A stretch of DNA of 7,232 nt from Clostridiaceae bacterium (lineage in GTDB: Bacteria; Bacillota; Clostridia; Lachnospirales; Lachnospiraceae), in the NCBI GenBank assembly GCA_018378255.1, contig JAGZXV010000248.1, positions 1 to 7,232 on the forward strand. Direction: 5' to 3'. How positions within the stretch are numbered: the first letter of the stretch is position 1; each line of letters begins with the position of its first letter. Shown in pieces: positions 1 to 5,726 of this stretch. A program made the translations under genes and the position numbers. Below the pieces are notes generated by a model. That model was not told where the DNA came from. It saw nothing but the letters and a program-made list of their open reading frames with translations, and ran no database searches.

Positions 1-75
1 ACAAACCGGGCAGAACTCCGGTGCTGTGTCTCCCTCGTGAACGTATCCGCATACTGTACAAACCCATTTTTTCAT
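1..75 (-). CDS. Rubredoxin-domain protein, N-terminal fragment (possibly reverse rubrerythrin)
   Basis: The minus strand reads ATG at 75-73 and stays open to the window edge, giving 25 residues that start MKKWVCTVCGYVHEGD. Two Cys pairs are visible, C6-x-x-C9-G and C22-P-x-C25, which are the four iron ligands of a rubredoxin site. The gap of 12 residues between the pairs is the short spacing of rubrerythrin-type rubredoxin domains; classical rubredoxins have about 30. A rubredoxin domain at the N-terminus suggests a reverse rubrerythrin (rubredoxin followed by a ferritin-like di-iron domain, peroxide or oxygen reduction in the cytoplasm of anaerobes). A short stand-alone rubredoxin or another redox fusion is equally possible, because the rest lies outside the window. 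The start is supported by AAGGAG (85-90), 9 nt upstream, and by a promoter further upstream. The rubredoxin domain is nearly certain; the full product is not. Confidence 0.85.
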   Translation of the reverse strand, partial: MKKWVCTVCGYVHEGDTAPEFCPVC

Positions 76-81
76 AATTCG

Positions 82-90
82 TTTCTCCTT
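82..90 (-). promoter_or_regulatory. Ribosome binding site of the rubredoxin-domain gene
   Basis: On the minus strand this reads AAGGAGAAA, a strong Shine-Dalgarno match. Nine nucleotides separate AAGGAG from the ATG, which fixes the start codon of the partial gene. Confidence 0.8.
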
Positions 91-123
91 TTCTTATATG
101 TGATGTTTTGATTTATTAATAAT

Positions 124-136
124 AGTAATTGTTACT
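124..136. promoter_or_regulatory. Palindromic operator-like site (PerR/Fur-like candidate)
   Basis: AGTAA-TTG-TTACT is a perfect 5-bp inverted repeat with a 3-nt centre. It sits just downstream of the -10 and over the predicted transcription start of the leftward promoter, where a bound repressor would block initiation. Peroxide-responsive PerR controls rubrerythrin-type genes in several clostridia, and the site resembles a diverged PerR box (TTATAATnATTATAA) in length and AT content. The regulator is inferred from gene type; the palindrome itself is directly visible. Confidence 0.5.
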
Positions 137-142
137 GATATT

Positions 143-171
143 AATATAATATATGCGAGTCCAAATGTCAA
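143..171 (-). promoter_or_regulatory. Sigma-A promoter of the rubredoxin-domain gene
   Basis: On the minus strand a perfect -35 TTGACA (171-166) is followed by a 17-nt spacer and TATATT (148-143, 5 of 6 matches to TATAAT). Transcription would start near 136, giving a leader of about 60 nt. Spacing, match and AT-richness are all right for a vegetative promoter. Confidence 0.75.
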
Positions 172-274
172 CACTTTTTTATTTAATTTTGTACTTTTAT
201 TTTAAAGCCCTGTTTCTTCCATTCAGGTGAACCCGGCAGACCGGTTGATCTGCTTCAATTAAATTTATTTTATG

Positions 275-288
275 CGAACATATGTTTG
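275..288. promoter_or_regulatory. LexA (SOS) box candidate
   Basis: CGAACATATGTTTG matches the Gram-positive LexA/DinR consensus CGAAC-RNRY-GTTYG at every defined position and is a near-perfect palindrome. Its right half overlaps the -35 element (286-291) of the forward promoter, a typical position for LexA repression. This points to DNA-damage control of the downstream GNAT-DUF3795 gene. The match is seen directly; binding by LexA is inferred. Confidence 0.6.
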
Positions 289-314
289 CCATTCCGGCGC
301 AGCTGTGATATAAT
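286..314 (+). promoter_or_regulatory. Sigma-A promoter with extended -10 for the GNAT-DUF3795 gene
   Basis: TTGCCA (286-291, 5 of 6) is followed by a 17-nt spacer and a perfect TATAAT (309-314). It is preceded by TG at 306-307, which makes an extended -10 (TGATATAAT). Initiation is expected near 321, leaving an untranslated leader of about 115 nt. No better promoter is visible closer to the gene. Confidence 0.7.
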
Positions 315-436
315 ATGTGAAGATGTTAATACCGGAATTGATATGAAGGATTTATAGGTTAAAAGTCAGATTGTTTTAAAGATTAATGTGAAACGAAGTT
401 CATAATATTAAAGAATAACAGATTGGAGGCAGACGT

Positions 437-1351
437 ATGGATCCATATGAGATATGCCCGGAATATGAGACAGAGAGCTTTAAGCTGCGTTTGGTAAACC
501 GCTCAGATGCAAAAGATTTACTGGTATGTTATTCCGACCCGGCGGCAGCGGCGAGAGCGAATGGGGACAGCTGCGCCAGCGGTTTTTATTTTACCTCGCT
601 GGAAGAGATGGAGGAATGTATTGACTTCTGGTTAAGGGAATATGAAGAGAGGCGCTATGTACGGTTTTCTATTATTCCTAAACTGACAGGGCATGCCGTC
701 GGCACCCTGGAGATATTCGGCGGAGAGTGGGGTGTTCTGCGGATTGATCTGGCAGACAGATATGAAACGGAACATCATATAGAAGAATTGATTAAACTCA
801 CCGTGTTGAATCTGATCAGCGACTTTAAGGCTGACAGCCTGAAGATAAAAGTTTTAAACACTCCTGTGCGGGTGAATGTACTGGAACGGTATGGATTTGT
901 GCCATCGGAAACATTCCGGCCTGGTATGGGATATTATGAGAGGACAAAGCAGGCATTTTTTGATAAGAGCAAGGGTCTGGCTTACTGTGGTCTGGCCTGC
1001 TGTGTCTGCAGCGGGAATGCGGAGTGTGCCGGATGCCGGAACGCAGGCTGCACGAACAAAGAATGGTGCAAGGCTTTTCGATGCTGCCGTGAGAAAGGGA
1101 TTGCAGGCTGCTGGGAATGCAGCGGATATCCTTGTGATTACGGGATGTTAAAAAAACCGCGTATCAGGGCATTTGCCGGTCTGATTGAAGCATATGGAGA
1201 AGAAGCGCTGATAGAAGCTTTAGGGAATGGTGAGGCTAAAGGGCGTCTCTATCATTACAAGGATAAGCTGATCGGAGATTATGACTGGATGGCTGAAGAT
1301 GGAGAGGCACTGTTATGCCGGATCCTAAAAATCGGTCATGTTAATGATTGA
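437..1351 (+). CDS. GNAT-like N-terminal domain fused to Cys-rich DUF3795 domain
   Basis: This 304-residue, probably cytoplasmic protein has two parts. Residues about 10-170 look like a GNAT acetyltransferase fold: the opening LRLVNRSDAKDLLVCYSD, the central strand GHAVGTLEIFGGEWGVLRID and the closing VLERYGFVPSETFRPGMGYY are typical in order and spacing. The acetyl-CoA loop (Q/R-x-x-G-x-G/A), expected near residues 107-117, is replaced by ADRYETEHHIE, so catalysis is doubtful. Residues about 178-300 form a DUF3795-type domain with 13 Cys between 184 and 233, including YCGLACCVC, CAGC and CWECSGYPC, which suggests a metal-binding module. No function is known for DUF3795. The ATG has TGGAGG (424-429) 7 nt upstream. 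A LexA-like box covers the promoter. There is no clear terminator after the stop, so transcription may continue into the GntR gene. The DUF3795 call is firm, the GNAT call good, and the biochemical role unknown. Confidence 0.85.
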   Translation: MDPYEICPEYETESFKLRLVNRSDAKDLLVCYSDPAAAARANGDSCASGFYFTSLEEMEECIDFWLREYEERRYVRFSIIPKLTGHAVGTLEIFGGEWGVLRIDLADRYETEHHIEELIKLTVLNLISDFKADSLKIKVLNTPVRVNVLERYGFVPSETFRPGMGYYERTKQAFFDKSKGLAYCGLACCVCSGNAECAGCRNAGCTNKEWCKAFRCCREKGIAGCWECSGYPCDYGMLKKPRIRAFAGLIEAYGEEALIEALGNGEAKGRLYHYKDKLIGDYDWMAEDGEALLCRILKIGHVND

Positions 1352-1376
1352 CAGAGGATCTTTTCTGGAGTAGAAT
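1348..1376 (+). promoter_or_regulatory. Sigma-A promoter of the GntR-family gene
   Basis: A perfect TTGACA (1348-1353), a 17-nt spacer and TAGAAT (1371-1376, 5 of 6) form a strong promoter. The -35 overlaps the stop codon (1349-1351) of the preceding gene. Transcription should begin near 1383, giving a leader of about 30 nt. Confidence 0.75.
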
Positions 1377-1384
1377 GGTGATAT

Positions 1385-1393
1385 GGTAATACC
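1385..1393. promoter_or_regulatory. GntR operator copy 1 (GGTAATACC)
   Basis: GGTA-A-TACC is a perfect 4-bp inverted repeat around one central base, within ATGGTAATACCTT. It lies at about +2 to +10 of the predicted gntR transcript. The same 9-mer recurs in the permease promoter. Short palindromes with a GT...AC core are typical of GntR/HutC regulators, so autoregulation is likely. The regulator-site link is inferred from position and recurrence. Confidence 0.6.
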
Positions 1394-1412
1394 TTGTTAG
1401 GAGCGTGAATAT

Positions 1413-2171
1413 ATGGAAGTTCATCCAATGGTGAAAGCGAATTTAAGCAACTCTGTTAAAAACTATCTATATCAGTACATAAGGAATGTGGATCTGAATG
1501 GGAATATGAAACTGCCTTCAGAGAATGAGATTTCCGCTAAATTAGGGGTCAGCAGAGTGACGATCAGGCGGGCCTTGGATGAACTGGAAAAGGAGGGGAT
1601 GATATTACGGATTCATGGAAGGGGAACCTTCATTAATCCGGAAGCGGTTAAGATTCAGGTGAACCTGATGCCGGGAGAGGAGTTTTGCCATCTGGTGGAA
1701 CTGTGCGGTTATCAGGCCTCTTTTCAGGTGGCTTCTATGGAACGGAAGGAAGCGGATGAGGAGACCAGGTTGATTCTGCAGTTGGACCGGGGAGAAGAGA
1801 TTTATGTGGTGGAGAAGGTCTATATGGCGGATGGCCACCCAGCCATCATCAGCATTGACCGTTTTGCCTGTTCTCTTGTAGGGGAAAGCCTGAGTGAAGA
1901 AGCAGTAAAGACCACATCAACGTTCGACATTATCCGGCAGTGTGCTGGGAATTTCGTGGTCCGCGATAAGATCAGGATGGAAACCATGGACAGAGAAGAG
2001 ATGTGCCGGTTTGCAAAACCGGGCAGGCTTATGGAGTGCAGCAGTGCGCTTGTATTCCATGGGGTGAACTATAATCAGGAAAACCGGCCGATTATCTATG
2101 ATACGGAGTTATACGATACCGGATATATCAAGTTCAGCCTGCTGAGAGTTAAGAATGTGTATGAGAATTAG
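1413..2171 (+). CDS. GntR family transcriptional regulator, HutC/UTRA subfamily
   Basis: This 252-residue cytoplasmic DNA-binding regulator has an N-terminal GntR winged helix-turn-helix at about residues 8-75. It shows the family signature LPSENEISAKLGVSRVTIRRALDELEKEGMI followed by the wing GRGTFI. Residues about 85-245 are a UTRA ligand-binding domain of the HutC type, recognisable by VVEKVYMADGHPAIISIDRF and the closing PIIYDTELYDTGYIKFSLLR. Length is normal for the subfamily. The ATG at 1413 is preferred over the one at 1428 because AGGAG (1399-1403) lies 9 nt before it. Its own promoter overlaps the previous stop codon, and GGTAATACC sits at the transcript start and again in the promoter of the purine permease that follows in the same direction. 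It is therefore probably the local repressor of purine-base uptake and adenine deamination. The effector is unknown; a purine base or related metabolite is an inference from neighbours. Confidence 0.92.
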   Translation: MEVHPMVKANLSNSVKNYLYQYIRNVDLNGNMKLPSENEISAKLGVSRVTIRRALDELEKEGMILRIHGRGTFINPEAVKIQVNLMPGEEFCHLVELCGYQASFQVASMERKEADEETRLILQLDRGEEIYVVEKVYMADGHPAIISIDRFACSLVGESLSEEAVKTTSTFDIIRQCAGNFVVRDKIRMETMDREEMCRFAKPGRLMECSSALVFHGVNYNQENRPIIYDTELYDTGYIKFSLLRVKNVYEN

Positions 2172-2185
2172 ATGTTTCCAATTGA

Positions 2186-2231
2186 TGATCCGGCAGCCGG
2201 AAGTTTCTGCGGAGCCAGGGATGCCGGATCA
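2186..2231 (+). other. Stem-loop downstream of the GntR gene
   Basis: TGATCCGGCA (2186-2195) pairs perfectly with TGCCGGATCA (2222-2231), a 10-bp GC-containing stem closing a 26-nt loop. No T-run follows, so it is not a standard intrinsic terminator. It may protect or end the gntR transcript. It lies upstream of the predicted permease promoter, so it is probably not part of the permease mRNA. Confidence 0.5.
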
Positions 2232-2251
2232 ATGGAAGAAAACGGATACAA

Positions 2252-2285
2252 AAAGATGAAAGTACAGTATGGTACTTTTCTTTTT
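2252..2285 (+). terminator. AT-rich hairpin with T-tract, weak terminator candidate
   Basis: AAAGTAC (2259-2265) pairs with GTACTTT (2272-2278) around a 6-nt loop. With G-T wobbles and one mismatch the stem extends outward to 2252 and 2284, and the 3' arm is a run of T broken by a single C. It follows the gntR gene and precedes the permease promoter, a sensible place for a terminator. Low GC in the stem makes it weak. It could instead be an accessory operator, as it contains the inverted repeat GTAC-N6-GTAC. Confidence 0.35.
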
Positions 2286-2311
2286 GAGAATTTTAAAGGT
2301 AATACCATAAT
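2284..2311 (+). promoter_or_regulatory. Sigma-A promoter of the permease-adenine deaminase operon
   Basis: TTGAGA (2284-2289, 5 of 6) is followed by a 16-nt spacer and CATAAT (2306-2311, 5 of 6). Initiation near 2318 would leave a leader of only about 25 nt, just enough for the ribosome binding site. The spacer contains the GGTAATACC site, so repressor and RNA polymerase would compete directly. Confidence 0.55.
2298..2306. promoter_or_regulatory. GntR operator copy 2 (GGTAATACC)
   Basis: This is an exact copy of the 9-bp inverted repeat found at the gntR transcript start, here within AAAGGTAATACCATAA. It lies between the -35 and -10 of the predicted permease promoter. Two exact copies in the only two short intergenic regions of the module support a shared regulator, most simply the GntR protein encoded between them. 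Confidence 0.6.
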
Positions 2312-2342
2312 ATCATAATAACAATATTAGGAGGAGAACAAA

Positions 2343-3704
2343 ATGAAACATAAGCTGGATACTTATTTTCATCTTACGGATCGGGGGACGGATCTGAGAA
2401 CTGAGGTATTGGCGGGAACCACCACATTTTTGACCTGTGTTTATATTGTGGCGGTGAATCCCGGTATTTTGTCGGCAACGGGGATGGATACGAAAGCTCT
2501 TTTCTGGGCCACGGCTCTTGCATCTGCGATCGCATGTATCTGGATCGGAGTATGGGCCAACCTGCCGTTTGCGCTGGCGCCGGCCATGGGGTTAAATGCT
2601 TATTTTACATATTATGTCTGCAATACGCTGGGGCTTCCATGGCAGAACGCACTTGCCTGTGTGGCAATCTCGGGAGTGACTTTCATGCTGCTGAGCATTA
2701 TTAAGGTTCAGCAGAAAATCGTGGATGCCATGCCGGACTGCATTAAACATTCGGTAGGCGCCGGTATTGGTTTTTTCATCGCATTCACCGGTTTGAAACA
2801 GGCTGGGATCATCGCAGCGTCGCCGGATACTCTGCTCATATTGGGTGATTTGGCAAATCCGGGGGCGCTTCTGGCGTTGTTCGGCATCTTTTTGACAGCT
2901 GTTTTGGTGATAAAACGGGTTAAAGGCGCTATATTAATTGGTATTATGGTAATTACCGTGTTGGGAATCTTTGTGAAGGACCCGGTTTCGGGAGCTGCTT
3001 ATACGATACTGCCGGAAAGGATTCTTTCCTTTGATAATCCGGTGACGGCCCTGGCCCCTACATTTGGAAAGCTGACGCTGAAAGGGATGTTTAACGGATC
3101 TCCGGCTATGATATTGGGCGTAATTTTCGCCATCATCAGTTTTCTGTTTGTGGATTTGTTTGACAGTATCGGAGTGCTGCTGGGCGTAGCATCCAAAGCC
3201 GGATTAGTGGATAAAGACGGTAACATACCCTGCGCCGGAAAAGCGCTGTTCGTGTCGGCAGGAGGAGCTGCGGTTGGAGCTGTTTTGGGCACTAATACGG
3301 TTACGATCTATGGAGCGGAGAGCGCAACGGGGATCAGTGAAGGAGGCAGAACCGGATTAACGGCCTGCGTTACCGGTATTTTATTTTTGTTGACCCTGTT
3401 TTTATCACCGGTATTTCTGATGATACCGGCAGTCGCAACGGCTCCTGCCCTGGTAATGGTTGGGATCTTTATGATAGAACCCCTTAGGAATCTTCCGCTG
3501 GATGACGTTTCCATCGCTCTGCCGGTGTTTATGACAGTGGCATTTATGCCCTTTTCTTATAATATTGCATACGGTATTTTGTTCGGACTGATCGGATATA
3601 CCATTGGACAGATCGCGGCGGGCAAAACGATGAAGATTACCAGGACGGTTTGGGTTTTGACGGCGGTATTTGTGATATATCTGGCGCTTGATATCATTTT
3701 ATAG
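2343..3704 (+). CDS. NCS2 family purine permease, AzgA/PbuG type
   Basis: This 453-residue polytopic membrane protein belongs to the AzgA/PbuG branch (COG2252) of nucleobase:cation symporters, which import adenine, guanine or hypoxanthine, probably with protons. Family marks, in order: the N-terminal RTEVLAGTTTFLTCVYIVAVNP; APAMGLNAYFTY at 79-90; FVDLFDSIGVLLGVASKAGL at about 269-288; and LGTNTVTIYGAESATGISEGGRTG at about 315-338, the substrate-site segment. Hydrophobic stretches throughout (for example about 52-72, 103-120, 137-155, 173-190, 195-211, 258-281, 341-378, 389-422 and 436-453) fit a normal 12-14 helix carrier of usual length. AGGAGG (2329-2334) lies 8 nt before the ATG. The adenine deaminase gene starts 11 nt after the stop, so the two are one operon and adenine is the likeliest substrate. 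Which bases it really carries cannot be told from sequence. Confidence 0.93.
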   Translation: MKHKLDTYFHLTDRGTDLRTEVLAGTTTFLTCVYIVAVNPGILSATGMDTKALFWATALASAIACIWIGVWANLPFALAPAMGLNAYFTYYVCNTLGLPWQNALACVAISGVTFMLLSIIKVQQKIVDAMPDCIKHSVGAGIGFFIAFTGLKQAGIIAASPDTLLILGDLANPGALLALFGIFLTAVLVIKRVKGAILIGIMVITVLGIFVKDPVSGAAYTILPERILSFDNPVTALAPTFGKLTLKGMFNGSPAMILGVIFAIISFLFVDLFDSIGVLLGVASKAGLVDKDGNIPCAGKALFVSAGGAAVGAVLGTNTVTIYGAESATGISEGGRTGLTACVTGILFLLTLFLSPVFLMIPAVATAPALVMVGIFMIEPLRNLPLDDVSIALPVFMTVAFMPFSYNIAYGILFGLIGYTIGQIAAGKTMKITRTVWVLTAVFVIYLALDIIL

Positions 3705-3708
3705 GAGG
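3702..3708 (+). promoter_or_regulatory. Ribosome binding site deciding the adenine deaminase start
   Basis: TAGGAGG combines the TAG stop codon of the permease with a full Shine-Dalgarno core. It is 1 nt from the ATG at 3710, too close, and 7 nt from the ATG at 3716, which is ideal. The later start is therefore preferred. The overlap of stop codon and binding site suggests translational coupling. Confidence 0.75.
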
Positions 3709-3715
3709 AATGGAA

Positions 3716-5479
3716 ATGAGGACATTTGAAGAGATTAAGAATACTATTGAAACAGGGCTGGGCATGTATCCGTGTGATTTAAAGCTTTCTAATGTAAGGC
3801 TGGTCAATGTATTTTCCGGAGAAATATATGAGACGGACATTTATATTAAGGATAAGAGAATCATTTCCATTGATCCTGACGCCGGGCTGGCTGCGGACCA
3901 GGTTTTGGACTGCAGCGGGAAATACGCGCTGCCGGGACTGATTGACGCCCATATGCATTTTGAATCCACAATGCTGTCGCCGGAAGCTCTGGCATCCGTT
4001 GTCGTTCCCCAGGGAACGACGACCCTGTGTGCGGATCTGATGGAAATCGCTAATGTGGCGGGGGCTGAGGGGCTCAATGCCATGCTGCAGTCCATGAACC
4101 GCCTGCCTTACAGAATGTTGATTGAGGTATCTTCCAGAGTGCCTACTGCTCCAGGACTGGAAACTACCGGGGCCATATTGGGGGCGAAGGAAGTGGCTGA
4201 AATTATGGATTGGCCGGAGAGCATAAGCCTTGGTGAACTGGATCCGTCTAAAATCCTGTTCGTGAAAGAGGAGTATATCCAAAAGATCGCGGATACGCTG
4301 GCCAGGAGGAAAATTGTCAACGGCCATGCCATCGGACGCCTGGGACAGCAGCTTAATGTCTATGCTTCTTCCGGCATTTCAGATGACCATGAGTGTGTGA
4401 ATGTCCAGGAGATGAAAGAGCGTCTGAAAGTGGGCATGAAAGTGCTGATCCGGGAAGGGAGCAGTGAGCGCAATGTGGATGAACTGGTAAAGGGAATTGT
4501 AGAAGAACATATGCGTACCGATAACCTCATGTTCTGTACAGATGATAAACATGCCAGGGAAATTCAAACGGAGGGCCATATTAATTATAATGTGAGCAGG
4601 GCAATTGAACTTGGAATGGATCCTATGGATGCCATTCAGATGGCAACAGTGAATACGGCAAAGCATTTCCGTTTGGAAGATGAACTGGGAAGTATAACGC
4701 CCGGACGGCTGGCGGATATTCTGCTGGTGAATGATATCAGGGAAATTAAACCGGAAACTGTTATATTTGAAGGCAGGGTTGTAGCTCAGAATGGGACACT
4801 GCTGGAAGAATGCCGGGTTGGCGATTATCCGGATTGGATCAAGCATACGGTTACTTTAAAAAAGGAAATTACCCCCGCCTCTTTCCGCGTTAAGTCTAAA
4901 AGAAATGGCCAGACCACCAAGGTCCAGGCGATTGATATGATACCAAGGCAGATCATCAATAACCGAATGGAAGCGGTTCTGCCGGTGGCAGACGGGTATA
5001 TTATGCCTGATCTTTCTAAAGACCTGCTTAAACTGGCTGTTGTGGAGCGGTATGGAAAGAATGGAAATGTGGGAATCGGATTTGTCCACGGCTTTGAGCT
5101 TACAAAAGGCGCATTGGCCTACTCCATGTCACATGACCATCACAATATCGTGGTGGTGGGAACGAATGATGAAGATATGGCAGGCGCCGTCAATGAAGTG
5201 GCAAGGCTGAACGGCGGTTTGGCAGTAGCCTGTGACGGCCGGATTCAGAACAGCATGGAGCTTCCTGTAGGCGGACTGATGAGTGAAAAGACTGCCGAAG
5301 AGGTGATGGCACAACTGGATATCCTGAATGAAGATGCGAAAAAGCTGGGATGCAGAATGGATGCGCCGTTCATGTCCCTCAGTTTTATTTCCCTCCCCAC
5401 CGTACCGGAACTGGGGCTGACTGATCTGGGGCTGGTGGATGTGCTGGAACATAAATTGACGAAACTGGAAATAGACTGA
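3716..5479 (+). CDS. ade: Adenine deaminase (EC 3.5.4.2)
   Basis: This cytoplasmic enzyme (587 residues) hydrolyses adenine to hypoxanthine and ammonia, feeding purine salvage. It is an amidohydrolase of the binuclear-metal type. Seen in order: the small beta domain with LSNVRLVNVFSGEIY; the metal motif DAHMHFEST (His79, His81); LGELDPSK (bridging Glu174); NGHAIG (His204); SDDHECV (His225); and FCTDDKH (Asp276). After these come the closing GSITPGRLADILLV and the adenine deaminase C-terminal domain (about 385-587) with GFVHGFELTKGALAYSMSHD and LPVGGLMS. Length matches the family (about 570-600). The usual DPHEIANV segment reads ADLMEIANV here, with Met109 for the expected His, and GHAPG reads GHAIG. 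The start at 3716 is chosen over 3710 because of ribosome-binding-site spacing. It is second in the operon after the purine permease and is followed by a strong terminator. Family assignment is firm; the variant residues leave a small doubt about exact substrate. Confidence 0.93.
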   Translation: MRTFEEIKNTIETGLGMYPCDLKLSNVRLVNVFSGEIYETDIYIKDKRIISIDPDAGLAADQVLDCSGKYALPGLIDAHMHFESTMLSPEALASVVVPQGTTTLCADLMEIANVAGAEGLNAMLQSMNRLPYRMLIEVSSRVPTAPGLETTGAILGAKEVAEIMDWPESISLGELDPSKILFVKEEYIQKIADTLARRKIVNGHAIGRLGQQLNVYASSGISDDHECVNVQEMKERLKVGMKVLIREGSSERNVDELVKGIVEEHMRTDNLMFCTDDKHAREIQTEGHINYNVSRAIELGMDPMDAIQMATVNTAKHFRLEDELGSITPGRLADILLVNDIREIKPETVIFEGRVVAQNGTLLEECRVGDYPDWIKHTVTLKKEITPASFRVKSKRNGQTTKVQAIDMIPRQIINNRMEAVLPVADGYIMPDLSKDLLKLAVVERYGKNGNVGIGFVHGFELTKGALAYSMSHDHHNIVVVGTNDEDMAGAVNEVARLNGGLAVACDGRIQNSMELPVGGLMSEKTAEEVMAQLDILNEDAKKLGCRMDAPFMSLSFISLPTVPELGLTDLGLVDVLEHKLTKLEID

Positions 5480-5518
5480 CGGTTTAATTCTTTGGAAAAA
5501 CATATTCCAGCCTATTGG

Positions 5519-5566
5519 GGCCGGCAGACTGGTTTGAGAAATTCAAACCAGTCTGCCGGCCTTTTT
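5519..5566 (+). terminator. Strong intrinsic terminator of the purine operon
   Basis: A 19-bp perfect stem (5519-5537 with 5543-5561, starting GGCCGGCAG) closes a 5-nt GAAAT loop and is followed at once by TTTTT (5562-5566). It lies 40 nt after the adenine deaminase stop. This is a textbook Rho-independent terminator. Confidence 0.95.
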
Positions 5567-5726
5567 ATTCAATTATATTTTCTTTCCATTGTATTTAAAA
5601 AACCATATTTTAAAGTAGAAATATCAGACAATATTAGCTATAATAGAATAAATGATATTCAAATTTACAGCGGACTTCTTTCCGCTTCTAAAATTTAAAA
5701 TGCCTGTGGAAGTGCAGGCTGTGCTA
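5567..5726. other. AT-rich intergenic stretch with a weak promoter and two small hairpins
   Basis: There is no convincing gene here. A perfect TATAAT (5639-5644) has only a weak -35 (TAGAAA, 5616-5621, 17-nt spacing) and may be the promoter of the downstream kinase. Two small hairpins follow: AGCGGA/TCCGCT (5669-5674 with 5681-5686) and GCCTG/CAGGC (5702-5706 with 5715-5719). Neither has a T-run. If the promoter is real, the kinase mRNA has a leader of about 290 nt that includes the large palindrome. Confidence 0.4.

Larger units (their letters stand above)
76..436. other. Divergent intergenic region
   Basis: These 361 nt separate the rubredoxin-domain gene (leftward) from the GNAT-DUF3795 gene (rightward). 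The left part (91-200) is very AT-rich and holds the leftward promoter and its palindrome. The middle (about 200-270) shows only a weak 5-bp hairpin near 236-253 and nothing I can name. The right part holds a LexA-like box and a rightward promoter, then a predicted 5' leader of about 115 nt (roughly 321-436) in which I see no riboswitch or stable terminator. Confidence 0.7.

Noticed and set aside
236..253. Small hairpin GCAGA/TCTGC in the divergent intergenic region as a terminator.
   Set aside because: Only a 5-bp stem with an 8-nt loop, no T-run, and no gene ends next to it.
343..357. Four-codon reading frame (ATG AAG GAT TTA TAG) in the leader of the GNAT-DUF3795 gene as a leader peptide.
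   Set aside because: No ribosome binding site of quality and no attenuator-like hairpins follow; too short to support.
876..1151. 91-codon frame inside the GNAT-DUF3795 gene.
   Set aside because: It is an out-of-frame overlap with a gene whose own frame encodes the recognisable Cys-rich domain.
2186..2231. Possible purine riboswitch before the purine permease (contains AGTTTCT, similar to the purine aptamer core).
   Set aside because: The whole stem-loop is 46 nt, shorter than the about 67-nt purine aptamer. The two kissing-loop hairpins and other conserved core bases are missing, and the predicted permease promoter lies downstream of it.
2948..2957. GGTAATTACC palindrome inside the permease gene, similar to the proposed operator.
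   Set aside because: It has 10 bp rather than 9, so half-site spacing differs, and it lies deep in coding sequence with no promoter around it; likely chance.
3779..4327. Long antisense reading frame (182 codons) opposite the adenine deaminase.
   Set aside because: It lies fully within a well-supported gene, shows no recognisable domain, and other antisense frames occur along the same gene; a composition shadow.
5492..5698. Reading frame of 68 codons after the adenine deaminase.
   Set aside because: It runs straight through the strong terminator hairpin, and its translation resembles no family.
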